64,000 nucleotides of DNA from assembly GCA_014193115.1 (NCBI GenBank), contig BJHQ01000009.1:1-64000 (forward strand). Direction: 5' to 3'. The notes beneath the pieces are model-generated. The model saw only the letters and a program-made list of their open reading frames with translations, did not search any database and had not been told where the DNA came from. The DNA comes from Planctomycetota bacterium. GTDB taxonomy: Bacteria > Planctomycetota > UBA11346. Below, piece after piece: positions 15,806 through 26,610 of the stretch. The first letter of the stretch is position 1. Every line of letters starts with the position of its first letter. A program made the translations under genes and the position numbers.

Positions 15806-17374
15806 TCAGGCAGCGGCGCGGGCCTGGAGCGACTGGATCGGCGCTCCCGGCAAGGCGGTGGGATGCGCGCGCAAACGTGCCTCAACTGCCGTGCCGGCGA
15901 AGAAGGCGGGATTCGCCTCGGTGTAGAATTTGTAGGGATTGGCGAAAACCAGATCGCGGAAATCGGCCCGGGTCAACGCGCCGCGCTCGACCAGCGACCA
16001 GGTATCGCTCAGCGTTTTGGTCAGATCCGGCACATCCCAGTGGCCGCTGTCGGAGGCCCAGAAGGCGTTCAGCCGGGCGCCGAGCGGGTTGACCGCGGTA
16101 TTGAATGCATGGGCCACGGTCGGGTCGTCGGCCTCGGCGCCGAAGAAGAAATTGGGCACGAAACGGTCGCGGATGTCCTCGATGCGGGTGATGCCGGCGG
16201 CGGCGAAGTCGTCGAGGGCCTTGGGATCTTCCGGCTGACGGCGTGAATTGTTCGAAGTGCCGAGCGCACCGCCGACGATATCCTCGCGCTTCAGAGCGCG
16301 CTCGCCGATCAGCTCCGCGCCGTACGCCCGCCACAGGGCTTCCAGCTGATCGCCGTCGATGGCGGCAGGATTGTAGTTCTGCACCTGCTTCTCGCCGCGC
16401 TTCTCCCAGTGCCCGACCAGGTCGGCGTAGACGTTGGCCGCCCAGGCCGCGCCGCCTTCGAGGAAACCGACGCGGAGCTTGGGGAACCGGCGGGTGACGC
16501 CGGCGAAGAACAGCGACTTGGCCAGCGCCTCAGACGCATCGGCGAAGTGGCCGATGTGGTTGTACATGTAGTTGTTCACCGTCGCGCGGCTGGTCCAGCC
16601 CTGGGATCCGGAGTGGGTGGTGGGCGCGACGCCCAGCTCCACCACCTTGGCCCAGAAGGGGTCGTAATTGTACAGGCTGTCGACGCCGAACGTGTCGACC
16701 CAGAAAGCATAGCGCGCCACCACCGGGTGGTGCTTGGGCGGGTAGTGCTCAGCCGCCTCGGCCACCTGGCGGCGGATCGCGCCAGGGATGAGCACGGTCT
16801 TGAGACCCAGGGTTTTGACTGCGAATTCAAGTTCCTCGATGCCTTCCTCCGGGGTGTGGAGCGGGATCGCCGCCACCGGTGCCAGGCGGTCGGCATAGGC
16901 CCGGTACACGTCGGCGTGGTAGTGGTTGACCGCCCGGGCCAGGGGCCGGCGCAGGTTCTCATCACCGACGGTGGCGGCGAGGGTGGTGACGTTGGGATAG
17001 AGCACGGCGAAGTCGGTGCCCTGCTCGGCGAGGCGCTCGTGCAGCAGGCGTGGGATCGACACCGTCGCCAGGTCGAGGGTGTTCCGAGTCGGCAGCGCCC
17101 ACCACGGCGGACGGGTCGAGCGACGGGCCAGCCGCTGTTCCGGCGTCTGGTCGTACCAGTCGTTGGCGACGTAGCCCGAACCACGCTGGATGCCCTTCCG
17201 GAACTTGTCGACCACCGCCGAACCGCCGTACTTGTGGATGTAGTCCTCAAGGAGCGGTCCGAACTCGATGGTGTGCAGATCCGTGTCGATGACCGGATGA
17301 TCGAGCTGGGCTTTCACCGCCGCCGAGGCGGACGGAGTGGGCGAGGCGTAGTGCTTCCAGGTTGCGGCGGACAT
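15806..17374 (-). CDS. Amidohydrolase-2 family metal-dependent hydrolase
   Basis: A 522-residue TIM-barrel hydrolase/decarboxylase-like protein. The N-terminal metal motif is PVIDTDLH (Asp30, Asp32, His34). Further family marks are GSQGWTSR, FLEGGAAWAANVYADL, and the late WASDSGHWDVPDLT, whose Asp is the usual last metal ligand. Family members hydrolyse or decarboxylate aromatic and amide substrates; the substrate here is unknown. It lies just upstream of the FMN reductase in the same direction. It is clearly paralogous to the protein at 46697-48238, sharing the WYxQTP, PWWA, NTLDxAT and RLAEQG segments. Confidence 0.88.
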   Translation of the reverse strand: MSAATWKHYASPTPSASAAVKAQLDHPVIDTDLHTIEFGPLLEDYIHKYGGSAVVDKFRKGIQRGSGYVANDWYDQTPEQRLARRSTRPPWWALPTRNTLDLATVSIPRLLHERLAEQGTDFAVLYPNVTTLAATVGDENLRRPLARAVNHYHADVYRAYADRLAPVAAIPLHTPEEGIEELEFAVKTLGLKTVLIPGAIRRQVAEAAEHYPPKHHPVVARYAFWVDTFGVDSLYNYDPFWAKVVELGVAPTTHSGSQGWTSRATVNNYMYNHIGHFADASEALAKSLFFAGVTRRFPKLRVGFLEGGAAWAANVYADLVGHWEKRGEKQVQNYNPAAIDGDQLEALWRAYGAELIGERALKREDIVGGALGTSNNSRRQPEDPKALDDFAAAGITRIEDIRDRFVPNFFFGAEADDPTVAHAFNTAVNPLGARLNAFWASDSGHWDVPDLTKTLSDTWSLVERGALTRADFRDLVFANPYKFYTEANPAFFAGTAVEARLRAHPTALPGAPIQSLQARAAA

Positions 17375-17630
17375 GGGCTGTGGCTCCGGGGGATGGTGGG
17401 TCGGCTCGCTTGCACAGCTTCCGCCATGCCAGCCCGGAAGCCGACCATGGCCGGAAAAAGCCCGCAGAGTGATGCCGATGCAGCAGAACGCCGACGGGTG
17501 GTGCTGCGCATTGGCCAGTGGCCGCTGAGCGATCAGCAGGTCACGGTGCGAGGGTCACGGTGCGAGGGTCACGGAGCGTCCGCTCCCGCCGCCCCAGGTG
17601 CGGCGCCCTGACTCATCCGACCGCGGGCGC

Positions 17631-18839
17631 TCATTTCCAAAACTGCTCCAGGTTCTGGGCACGCAGGGCTTCGGCGAGGAAGTGCGGTGCCGGCCAGTCG
17701 TCGATGGAGACCTGGCGGCGGATCAGGCGCAGATCGAATGCTGTCTGGGCGACGGTGCGCAGGTGGTCGAGGCACTGCGTATCGAGCAGCGGCGAGAGGC
17801 GCTCGCGCAGGGGCAGGGCGGCCAGATCGCGGCGGTAGACCTCCGGGCTGGTGCCGCTGCGGCTCCACAGGTCGATGACCGTCTCGGTATTGGCCGGATC
17901 GGCGGACCAGGCGGCGGTACGGACGAAGACCGAGACGATGCGCTGGACGATGGCGGGATGGCGATCGACGAAATCGCTGGCCGCCAGGATCGCGGTGTAG
18001 GCGCGGATGCGTTCACGGTGCGGTGCTGGCGGCGGGTCGCGGGTGCTCAGCACCAGGCGCACGCTGCCCTGGGCTTCGAGGTCGAGAAAGCTGGCGCCGC
18101 CCCACACCGCATCGACGTCGCGGCTGTAGAGCGCCGGCAGGCTGCTCTGGGCGTCGAGGGTGATGATCTTGAAATCGCGCTCGGTCAGGCCGTGCTGGCC
18201 GAGAATGCGGGCCACCAGCAACTGAGTGGCGGTGCCCTTGAAGATCACCATCCGCTTGCCCACCAGATCACGCAGACTGCGGGCCGGAGCATCGGGGTGG
18301 ACGGCGAGATGGACAAACCCGCCCCGGCCATCGGCAAGTAGCAGCCGGGTGCTGAGGCCCTGGGCGCGGCCGATCAGCGCGGGGAAGTCGCCCTGCCAGG
18401 CCACGTCGATCAGTCCGCCCGCCAGCTGCTCATTGGTCTGCGGGCCGGCGCCTTTGTTGAAAGTCCATTCGACCGCGATGCCGTCGGCGGCGAACTCCGC
18501 CTCCAGCGCGCCCCGGGCGTGGACCAGGCCAGTGACGATGCCGCCCACCGCGGGCCGGCCGCCGATGCCGACGCTCGAGACGCCGAAGCGGATGCGGGCG
18601 GGCTCCCCCGCGTCGAGGATCGAGGCCAAAGCGATGACCAAGACCAAGGTGATCCTGCAAAACGTGGCCAGGGCACCGCCAATTTGCAGGGCACCGCCAA
18701 TTTGCAGGGATCCGGCAAGACGCCAAAGCGCCAAGGGGTGGAAGCCAGCAGAGCATTTGCCTGGCTGTTCCTTGGCGACATGGCGCCTTGGCGGTTCAGT
18801 TGCTTTTTCGAGGGTGATGGGACGTGAAAATTGTGGCAT
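17631..18839 (-). CDS. Sulfonate-type ABC transporter substrate-binding protein, odd N-terminus
   Basis: A 402-residue SsuA/NMT1-like periplasmic protein. The binding domain begins around residue 80 (ARIRFGVSSVGIGGRP). It includes KGAGPQTNEQLAGGLIDVAW and LRDLVGKRMVIFKGTATQ, typical of SsuA-like proteins. The hydrophobic export segment RITLVLVIALASIL sits unusually far in, at residues 62-75. The preceding 60 residues are encoded by a dispersed intergenic repeat and an 18-bp tandem duplication (LQIGGALQIGGAL). The start at 18839 has GAGG just upstream. It lies 25 bp after the ABC exporter gene. No matching importer permease is adjacent. Confidence 0.75.
   Translation of the reverse strand: MPQFSRPITLEKATEPPRRHVAKEQPGKCSAGFHPLALWRLAGSLQIGGALQIGGALATFCRITLVLVIALASILDAGEPARIRFGVSSVGIGGRPAVGGIVTGLVHARGALEAEFAADGIAVEWTFNKGAGPQTNEQLAGGLIDVAWQGDFPALIGRAQGLSTRLLLADGRGGFVHLAVHPDAPARSLRDLVGKRMVIFKGTATQLLVARILGQHGLTERDFKIITLDAQSSLPALYSRDVDAVWGGASFLDLEAQGSVRLVLSTRDPPPAPHRERIRAYTAILAASDFVDRHPAIVQRIVSVFVRTAAWSADPANTETVIDLWSRSGTSPEVYRRDLAALPLRERLSPLLDTQCLDHLRTVAQTAFDLRLIRRQVSIDDWPAPHFLAEALRAQNLEQFWK
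18719..18797. repeat. Dispersed CTTGGCG-type repeat, copy 1
   Basis: The stretch contains GCGCCAAGGGG early and CCTTGGCGACATGGCGCCTT later, so it can fold back on itself. Related copies appear at about 24631-24672 and 61861-61891 with the shared core CTTGGCG...TGGCGCCTnGGCGG. It lies inside the 5' part of the binding-protein frame, preceded by a tandem 18-bp duplication at about 18670-18707. Confidence 0.6.
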
Positions 18840-18864
18840 CGGGACCTCGCAGAGGGCGTCTGGT

Positions 18865-20751
<1,887 letters not shown>

Positions 20752-21043
20752 GGACGAGGACCGTCGCACAGCACCAGACGTACCTTCGCAAAAAATGGCC
20801 CGATCAGCCTTCCGTTTTCCTTTGCCGCGTTGCCCCGATTCCCCTGGAGAGACCTGCGGTCAGCGGTTTTCCTAGAAAAATCGCAAATGGCTGCCCGTCC
20901 AGGACGGCACGGCGTCCAGTTTCAACCAGCGCAAGCTGCATTTCCAGCAGCCTGCTGATTGCGGTGTCCTCGGCCAGTTGATGCCAATACAACAAAAAGG
21001 GCTGCGCCTCTGCTGTTTGAGCAGATGCGGCCGCCGGCCCACG

Positions 21044-21922
21044 TCAGTGAGCTGATCCAGCGACGCGCAGCGGCGCAGGCTGCGATATTTGCGCACCCGG
21101 CCCGGTGTTCGTGGCCGGAAGGCTGGGACCACTCGCCACCGCTCCGAGGACGAACCCGCCGCCCGAGACATCGAGCACCGCGCCTGAGACGAACGAGGCT
21201 TCTTCCGACAGCAGCCACAGGATCGGCTTGGCCACCTCGTCGGCCTCGGCGAAGCGGCCGATCGGGATGGTGGCGGCAACCGCGGCCGAGCGACGGGGAT
21301 CTCCAGTGATTCCGGCGGTCATGTCGGTGCGGGTCACGCCGGGTCGCACCGCGTTGACCCGGATGCCTTGGGCCGCGACTTCCTTGGCCAAGCCGACGGT
21401 GAAGGCATCCACCGCCGCCTTCGATGCGGCATAGACCGACTTTCCTGGCCGGCCGCCGATGGTCGCGGCCATCGACGACACGGCGACGAAGCCACCGCCG
21501 GAGCCGCCGTGAACGGTGGACATGCTGCGCACAGCAGCCCGGGCGGTGTGGATGACGCCCAGGACATTGACGGCGAACAGTTCCTGGAGCGCAGCGGGCC
21601 GACCCAGATCGGCCACGAGGCCGGTGGGTCCACCAAGCCCGGCGCTGGCCACGACACCGGTGATGCGCCGGTCGGGGAAAGCCTGGGCGGCGGCAGCGAA
21701 GAGCCCGTCCACCGCAGCCGAATCGGCCACGTCGGCGGCGAGAGCCACCGCCTGGCCGCCGCTGGCCCGAATCTCAGCAGCCAAGGCATCAGCCTGGGGC
21801 GATCGGCTGTGGCTGCCAATGGCCACCGCCCAACCGCGGGCCGCAGCCAGACGCACGACCGCGGCTCCGATGCCCCGGGAGCCGCCGGTCACGACCAGGA
21901 TGCCGGGTGGTTGTCCGCTCAT
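21044..21922 (-). CDS. Short-chain dehydrogenase/reductase
   Basis: A 292-residue SDR oxidoreductase. The NAD(P)-binding motif TGGSRGIG lies at 12-19, the catalytic Tyr164 and Lys168 in YAASK, the preceding serine near residue 149 in AVSSMAA, and the C-terminal GAVLDVSGGG is standard for 3-oxoacyl-reductase-like members. The last 30 residues after GGGF are a Pro/Ala tail longer than usual. It begins 14 bp after the peroxiredoxin gene, so the two are probably co-transcribed. Substrate unknown. Confidence 0.9.
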   Translation of the reverse strand: MSGQPPGILVVTGGSRGIGAAVVRLAAARGWAVAIGSHSRSPQADALAAEIRASGGQAVALAADVADSAAVDGLFAAAAQAFPDRRITGVVASAGLGGPTGLVADLGRPAALQELFAVNVLGVIHTARAAVRSMSTVHGGSGGGFVAVSSMAATIGGRPGKSVYAASKAAVDAFTVGLAKEVAAQGIRVNAVRPGVTRTDMTAGITGDPRRSAAVAATIPIGRFAEADEVAKPILWLLSEEASFVSGAVLDVSGGGFVLGAVASGPSLPATNTGPGAQISQPAPLRVAGSAH

Positions 21923-21936
21923 CGGCGACGTCCTAT

Positions 21937-22620
21937 TCAGGCGGGTTTCGCCTGGGCCGCCGGCTTGGTCTTGGCGAAGAACCAGTCGACGACCTCGTGG
22001 TCCGAGGCGACGCGCTCAGCGGCGGCCTTGGTGGTCAAGGGCGCCGGGATGATGAACTGGTCGCCAGGCTGCCAGCCCTCGGGCGTGGCCAGCTTGCGCT
22101 CGACATTGGCCTGGAGGGCGATGACCAGGCGCTTGATCTCGGCGACGCTGCGGCCGGTGGTCAACGGATAATAGATGATCGCCTTGACGATCTGTTCCGG
22201 ATCGATGACGAAGACCGCCCGCACCGTCGCGGTGCTGCTGGCATTGGGATGGATCAGGCCGTACTGCTGCGCCACCTGGGTGCTGAGATCGGCGATCAGC
22301 GGAAACTCGATAGGAACATTGAAGTTCTTCTCGAGATTGCGGATCCAGGCGATGTGGCTGTAGACGCTGTCGATGGACAGGCCGATGAGCTGGGTGTTGA
22401 TCGCCTGGAAGTTCTTCGCCTCGCGGGCGAAGCCGATGAACTCGGTGGAGCACACCGGGGTGAAATCGGCCGGGTGGCTGAACAGCACCACCCATTTCCC
22501 CTTGTAATCCGACAGCTTCAGTTCGCCGTGGGTCGACGGCGCGGTGAACTGCGGCGCCGGATCGTTGATCCGGGGCAGGCTGTTGGCGGTTGCGGGAGCG
22601 GGGGAGGCGACGGCGGTCAT
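21937..22620 (-). CDS. 1-Cys peroxiredoxin (Prx6/AhpC-TSA family)
   Basis: A 227-residue thiol peroxidase that reduces hydrogen peroxide or organic peroxides in the cytoplasm. The peroxidatic cysteine is Cys57 in SHPADFTPVCSTEF. The Prx6-type C-terminal dimerisation segment GWQPGDQFIIPAP follows near residue 190. The start at 22620 gives the family length with a short Ala/Pro leader; the longer frame adds unrelated sequence. Peroxide defence makes sense beside flavin monooxygenases and persulfide chemistry. Confidence 0.92.
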   Translation of the reverse strand: MTAVASPAPATANSLPRINDPAPQFTAPSTHGELKLSDYKGKWVVLFSHPADFTPVCSTEFIGFAREAKNFQAINTQLIGLSIDSVYSHIAWIRNLEKNFNVPIEFPLIADLSTQVAQQYGLIHPNASSTATVRAVFVIDPEQIVKAIIYYPLTTGRSVAEIKRLVIALQANVERKLATPEGWQPGDQFIIPAPLTTKAAAERVASDHEVVDWFFAKTKPAAQAKPA

Positions 22621-22928
22621 GGATGATCCGGGGTTGGATTGAGAGAAGAAAGGACTCCCGCGGCCATCAGCCGCGACGCCAGCGGACCGGCGGCTCCGCA
22701 ACAGCGGAATGAGTCGGAAAGATCCTCGCTGTGGCGGCACCTGGTCTCGACGGCAGCAGCCGAAAGGGGCAGCGGCCTTGCCACGCGGGACTGGACCACC
22801 AGCAATCGGCGGACCGCATGACAGGCAGAAGAAATCAGCTCAACTGCTGCCCAAGAAGCATGGCGTGACCAAAATCAGATGCCTGCCTGCTGCCAAAGCA
22901 GCAGGCCATCTGGCCACGAGCGCCTGCT
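22621..22928. other. Intergenic region with a possible Cys-Cys micro-ORF
   Basis: About 308 bp between the MetA-like gene and the peroxiredoxin gene, both minus strand. It holds a 24-codon frame at 22835-22909 (minus) beginning MACCFGSRQ and ending LGQQLS. The DNA contains CTGCTGC-TTTG-GCAGCAGG, which can fold. This may be a leader peptide, but no ribosome-binding site is evident. Confidence 0.3.
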
Positions 22929-23732
22929 TCATGGGTCCGGAAAAGAGGCCAGCGGATGCACCACCGCGTGCAACCAGCGGGAGACCAGGATCTGGGCATA
23001 AGTGCGCCAGGGGCCGGTGCGCGGCCGCGACCGCGATCCGCAGCGGCGTAGGGCGCGGGCGGTCGCCTCGACGCCGCGTTCGATGTGGTCCAGAGCGAAG
23101 AGCCAGCGTCGCCGGGGATCGAAGGCCAAGTGGACACCGCTGGCGGTGGCAGAGATCAGGGGCTCCAGACCACTGCCAGAAACCGTCTGGAGCGACATCT
23201 GCTCGCGGCGGATGACCGGCAGATCGAGCTGCCCGTCGAGATCGCGGAGCAGGGCATGTCCGGGCTGCACGAGGGCATGGGGAACGATCTCGGCCACCGG
23301 TTCACCAGCGCGCAGGATGCCAGCGGGCAGCGCCAGGTTGGCCGCTGCCCCGATCAGCAGCGCCGGCAGATTCCGGCTGCGGATCCAGCCGATCGCCTCA
23401 GAAAGATCGGAGGCAGCGCGGTCGCCGATCTGGCCGCGATCGCCATCGGCGACCAGCACCGCGCCGTGGAAGATCCCATCTCCTGGCGGTGCGCGCAAGA
23501 TGCCAGTCATCACGGCGTCAGGTTGCACCAAGACAATGTCGAGCTGCAAGGCGGTGCTGCCGAGCAATCCGAGCAGGTGGCTTTGCGTCTCCAGCGGCTG
23601 CGCGCCGAGATGCAGCACCAGCAGGCGGAGCGGCCCGGGATCCTGACGCGCAGCCCGGACCGGATCGATTAGATCCACTCCAGCAGAAGACCATGCGGTG
23701 AGCGGCAGGCTGGGATCGGCGATGATCGGCAT
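22929..23732 (-). CDS. MetA-like protein B lacking the catalytic cysteine
   Basis: A 267-residue protein that aligns by eye with homoserine O-succinyl/acetyltransferase (MetA). PLRLLVLHLGAQPLETQSHL matches the MetA PLKVLILNL-PKK-ETE segment, and STALQLDIVLVQPD matches the NSPLQVDIQLL segment. The C-terminal SRWLHAVVHPLASF corresponds to NWLNYYVYQ. The position of the MetA nucleophile (VCWA) reads LIGAAAN here (Gly128), so acyl transfer by the known mechanism is not expected. His216 in ALDHIERG may keep the second catalytic position. It begins 2 bp after a paralogue. The role may be regulatory, binding, or a different chemistry. Confidence 0.6.
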   Translation of the reverse strand: MPIIADPSLPLTAWSSAGVDLIDPVRAARQDPGPLRLLVLHLGAQPLETQSHLLGLLGSTALQLDIVLVQPDAVMTGILRAPPGDGIFHGAVLVADGDRGQIGDRAASDLSEAIGWIRSRNLPALLIGAAANLALPAGILRAGEPVAEIVPHALVQPGHALLRDLDGQLDLPVIRREQMSLQTVSGSGLEPLISATASGVHLAFDPRRRWLFALDHIERGVEATARALRRCGSRSRPRTGPWRTYAQILVSRWLHAVVHPLASFPDP

Positions 23733-23734
23733 GG

Positions 23735-24544
23735 TCAGGCCGCGCCGGCCAGCGCGGGTCGGGTGCCGCGACCCAACGACGCGGGTTGATACAGATAGAA
23801 GTTGATCCAATTCGCGAACAGCAGCGCCATCCCCGCCCGCCACGCTGCGCCAGGCGGAGCCGCGCCGATCCCGCCAGGATGGGCGAAGAGATGGACCTGG
23901 GAGCGATCCTGGTTGCGCACCACCAGGGGCTGGCCATCAGCCAGACCGGCGACCGCAACCATGCCGATGGCATCCAGATCGTCCGGATCGACGCGGTGCC
24001 ATTGGTGCACCGGCACCGACCAGGCCTCGTCGATTCCGCGCAGCAGGAACGATTGGCGGCGCAGGATGCGGGTCGGCAGATGACCGGCCACCGGAACATC
24101 CAGCGGAGACAGCTCCACCCCGGAGCGATGCTGGACCGACGCGGCCGCAGCCCAGCCTGAAATCAGCACGCAAGGCGCCGACTCCGCCGCCCAGTCCAGG
24201 ACATCGCGGACTTCATCCCATGCCGGCGACGTCGCGATGGCTCCCGGCTGGCCGTCCTCAGCATCGAACACGATCCCATCATAACGCTGACCGGAGGCGG
24301 CTTCCCACAGCCGTGCATCTCCAACCTGATCGCTGCGGCGCAACAGGTCGACGGTCAGTTGAAGCGGACTTGAGGACAGCAGCCGAACCAAGCCGGAGGC
24401 GCTGGGATCGCGGTCACCGATAAGCACCGCCAAGGCCAGCGGGCGCAGGTCCTGCTGCCGTGCCGCCGCCCGGTCGAGCACGAAAATACCGTCGGATTCG
24501 AGCATCCACCGGGTCGGCAGGTCGTCATCGATGAGGATCGGCAT
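23735..24544 (-). CDS. MetA-like protein A lacking the catalytic cysteine
   Basis: A 269-residue homologue of homoserine O-acyltransferase MetA. The clearest matches are LLSSSPLQLTVDLL (MetA LLSNSPLQVDIQLL), FAHPGG with His222 (MetA TGHPEY) and FANWINFYLYQPASL (MetA TNWLNYYVYQ). The nucleophile cysteine before Trp is replaced: the sequence reads LISGWAAAA with Gly130-Trp131. It starts at 24544 and is followed 2 bp later by MetA-like protein B on the same strand. True MetA is about 300 residues and begins methionine synthesis. These two look like a duplicated pseudoenzyme pair. Confidence 0.65.
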   Translation of the reverse strand: MPILIDDDLPTRWMLESDGIFVLDRAAARQQDLRPLALAVLIGDRDPSASGLVRLLSSSPLQLTVDLLRRSDQVGDARLWEAASGQRYDGIVFDAEDGQPGAIATSPAWDEVRDVLDWAAESAPCVLISGWAAAASVQHRSGVELSPLDVPVAGHLPTRILRRQSFLLRGIDEAWSVPVHQWHRVDPDDLDAIGMVAVAGLADGQPLVVRNQDRSQVHLFAHPGGIGAAPPGAAWRAGMALLFANWINFYLYQPASLGRGTRPALAGAA

Positions 24545-24893
24545 GCCAGGTCTCCGAACGGCACATGGCGTGCCAGTCGACTGTTTCCTCGTTCACCAGG
24601 TCCTGGGTTGGACCTGTGCCAGGCACCGAGAAGCCAGGCCATTCCCGGCGCTTGGCGCGCCTGGGCGGCCACGTTGGGGAACTGTTTGCGGAATCCGAAG
24701 CCCCACCTGGCTCGCTGGAGCGCTGGCGCTCATGCCGCCTTGGGCTGCTGTCTTCGCGGCAGGGCTGACGCGGGTGCAACAACTGCTGCCTGCGGATCAG
24801 CAGGGCGAGCCGATGTGAGGCCACGCAGCCAGGCATGGCGCGCGCTTCGCTGAACCTGCGACCGCGCCAAACCGCTGTCGGTCCGAGAAACCC
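24545..24893. promoter_or_regulatory. Divergent intergenic region with repeat copy 3
   Basis: About 350 bp between MetA-like A (minus) and the nitroreductase (plus), so it should hold two promoters. It includes a diverged copy of the dispersed CTTGGCG repeat at about 24631-24672 (core GCTTGGCGCGCCTGGGCGG) and GCAGCAG/CTGCTGC blocks near 24780. No further feature is clear. Confidence 0.4.
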
Positions 24894-25727
24894 ATGCCCG
24901 CCGTCCTGCCTGCTCTGTTCGAACACCGCTATGGAGCGCAGCCGACCGCTGCGCCGGTGGAGGCGGCGGCGCCCGCTGCCGATCTGTTCGCCTCGCTGCT
25001 CGACCATCGTTCGATCCGTGCCTACAGCAGCGTGGCCCTGGAACCTGGCACCCTGGAGCTGCTGATCGCGGCGGCGCAAAGCGCTTCGACCTCGTCGAAC
25101 TTGCAGCCGTGGAGCGTGGTCGCCCTCACCGACCCCGCGCACAAGGCCAAAGCCGCAACCTTGGCAGGCGACCAGAACTTCATCCGCCAAGCACCGCTGT
25201 TCCTGATCTTCGTCGCTGACTTGTCGCGTCTGACTGACGTCAGCTCCGCCACCGGGCGGAGCGGCATCGCCCTCGACTACCTGGAACTCTTCCTGATCGC
25301 CGCCATCGACGCGGCTTTGGCAGCGCAGAACGCGGTGGTCGCTGCCGAAGGTCTCGGTCTGGGCACCTGCTATGTCGGCGCCGTCCGCAACCGCCCCCAG
25401 GACATCGCCGATCTGATCGGTCTGCCGCAGCGGGCGATCGCGCTCTTCGGGCTCGCGGTCGGCCATCCCGCCGCTGGCGCGAAAAGCGCCGTCAAACCGC
25501 GCCTACCCCAGCCCGAAGTCCTCCATCGCGAGCGCTACGACAGCAGCCAGCGCGCTGCGAACGTCGCGGCCTATGACCGCATCCTAGGTGCGTTTTATGC
25601 CGCTCAGGGCCTGCCCGCCGCAGACTGGAGCCACCACATCGCGCAACGGGTCGGGTCGATCGACGTCCTCCGTGGCCGCGACCAGCTCACCGCGATCCTC
25701 CGCGACCGCGGGTTCGGCCTGCGTTGA
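24894..25727 (+). CDS. Nitroreductase family NADPH-dependent oxidoreductase (NfsA-like)
   Basis: A 277-residue FMN oxidoreductase. The family hallmarks are LLDHRSIRAYS near residue 36, AAQSASTSSNLQPWSVVAL near residue 60, and GLGTCYVGAVRNRP near residue 154, followed by the C-terminal helix with RAANVAAYDRIL. NfsA/Frp-like enzymes reduce nitro compounds, quinones or flavins. Near sulfonate genes this could supply reduced flavin, which is inference. It starts a plus-strand run with a methyltransferase 47 bp later and a TauD-like dioxygenase. Confidence 0.85.
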   Translation: MPAVLPALFEHRYGAQPTAAPVEAAAPAADLFASLLDHRSIRAYSSVALEPGTLELLIAAAQSASTSSNLQPWSVVALTDPAHKAKAATLAGDQNFIRQAPLFLIFVADLSRLTDVSSATGRSGIALDYLELFLIAAIDAALAAQNAVVAAEGLGLGTCYVGAVRNRPQDIADLIGLPQRAIALFGLAVGHPAAGAKSAVKPRLPQPEVLHRERYDSSQRAANVAAYDRILGAFYAAQGLPAADWSHHIAQRVGSIDVLRGRDQLTAILRDRGFGLR

Positions 25728-25774
25728 GCGCATTTCACCAACCTTCACACCAGACCACATAGGACGAAGCCGAC

Positions 25775-26599
25775 ATGGCCCAACCCGCCACCGCAACCGC
25801 ACCAAGTCTCGCCTTGGACACGCCGCAGCTCGCGGAGACTTATGACCGGGTCAGCGACAAACAGTATGAGCATGGCAAGCTGCTGATCGCGTCGCTGGCC
25901 ATCGCTCCGGGCCAGCGCGTGCTCGATGTCGGCAGCGGCACCGGCCGGCTCGGTGAATACGTCGCCCGCGAGATCGTTGGCCCCACTGGCCAGGTGCATG
26001 CCATCGATCCGCTGCCTTTGCGCATCGAGTTGGCACGCAAGCGAGCTTCGCCCAACCATCTGCCAGCGGTCGGACGCAGCGACGATCTGTCCGCCTTCGC
26101 CGACCAGTCGTTCGACATCGTCTTCCTCAACAGCGTCTACCACTGGCTGCCCGAGAAGCTGCCGACCCTGCGCGAGGCCTTCCGGGTGCTCAAGCCGGGC
26201 GGCCGGATCGGCATCAGCGTGGCCAGCCGGGAACGGCCACATGAACTGCGTGCGGTGCTGCAAGCGGCGGTGAACGCCGCAGGCGCCACTCTGCCGACCA
26301 CCACGGGCAGCACGCCGTTCACGGTCAGCGCCGCCGAGCTCGCCACCCAGCATGAACAGGCGGGGTTCCTGGTCGATGAGATCCGCCTGCGGGTGTTCGA
26401 TGATCTGTTCGCCTCGCCCGAAGAGGTCATCGCCTTCAGCGAATCCAGTTCGTTCGGCAACTTCCTCAGCGAACAGCCAGCGGAGGTGCGGCCTCGCCTG
26501 CACACCGCCTATATCACCGAGCTTGAGAAGCGGCGGACCACTGCCGGCATCCGCCTGCAACGCCGCCTTCTGTTCAGCGTCGCCAGCAAACCCTCTTAA
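25775..26599 (+). CDS. Class I SAM-dependent methyltransferase
   Basis: A 274-residue methyltransferase with motif I VLDVGSGTGRLG (49-60), acidic motif II HAIDPLPLRIELARK, and the post-motif FDIVFLNSVYHWLPEKLPTLREAFRVLKPGGRI that marks the UbiE/Methyltransf_11 type. The C-terminal 90 residues form a separate substrate-recognition region. Substrate unknown. It lies 47 bp after the nitroreductase and 11 bp before the dioxygenase, so all three probably share a transcript. Confidence 0.88.
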   Translation: MAQPATATAPSLALDTPQLAETYDRVSDKQYEHGKLLIASLAIAPGQRVLDVGSGTGRLGEYVAREIVGPTGQVHAIDPLPLRIELARKRASPNHLPAVGRSDDLSAFADQSFDIVFLNSVYHWLPEKLPTLREAFRVLKPGGRIGISVASRERPHELRAVLQAAVNAAGATLPTTTGSTPFTVSAAELATQHEQAGFLVDEIRLRVFDDLFASPEEVIAFSESSSFGNFLSEQPAEVRPRLHTAYITELEKRRTTAGIRLQRRLLFSVASKPS

Positions 26600-26610
26600 G
26601 GAACGCCGCC

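Noticed and set aside
20804..20995. 63-codon minus-strand frame upstream of the ABC exporter
   Set aside because: Lies in a 290-bp spacer with no ribosome-binding site or family match; more likely leader DNA.
22929..24544. Functional methionine-biosynthesis MetA duplicates
   Set aside because: The catalytic cysteine position reads Gly in both, so a normal acyltransferase role is not supported.
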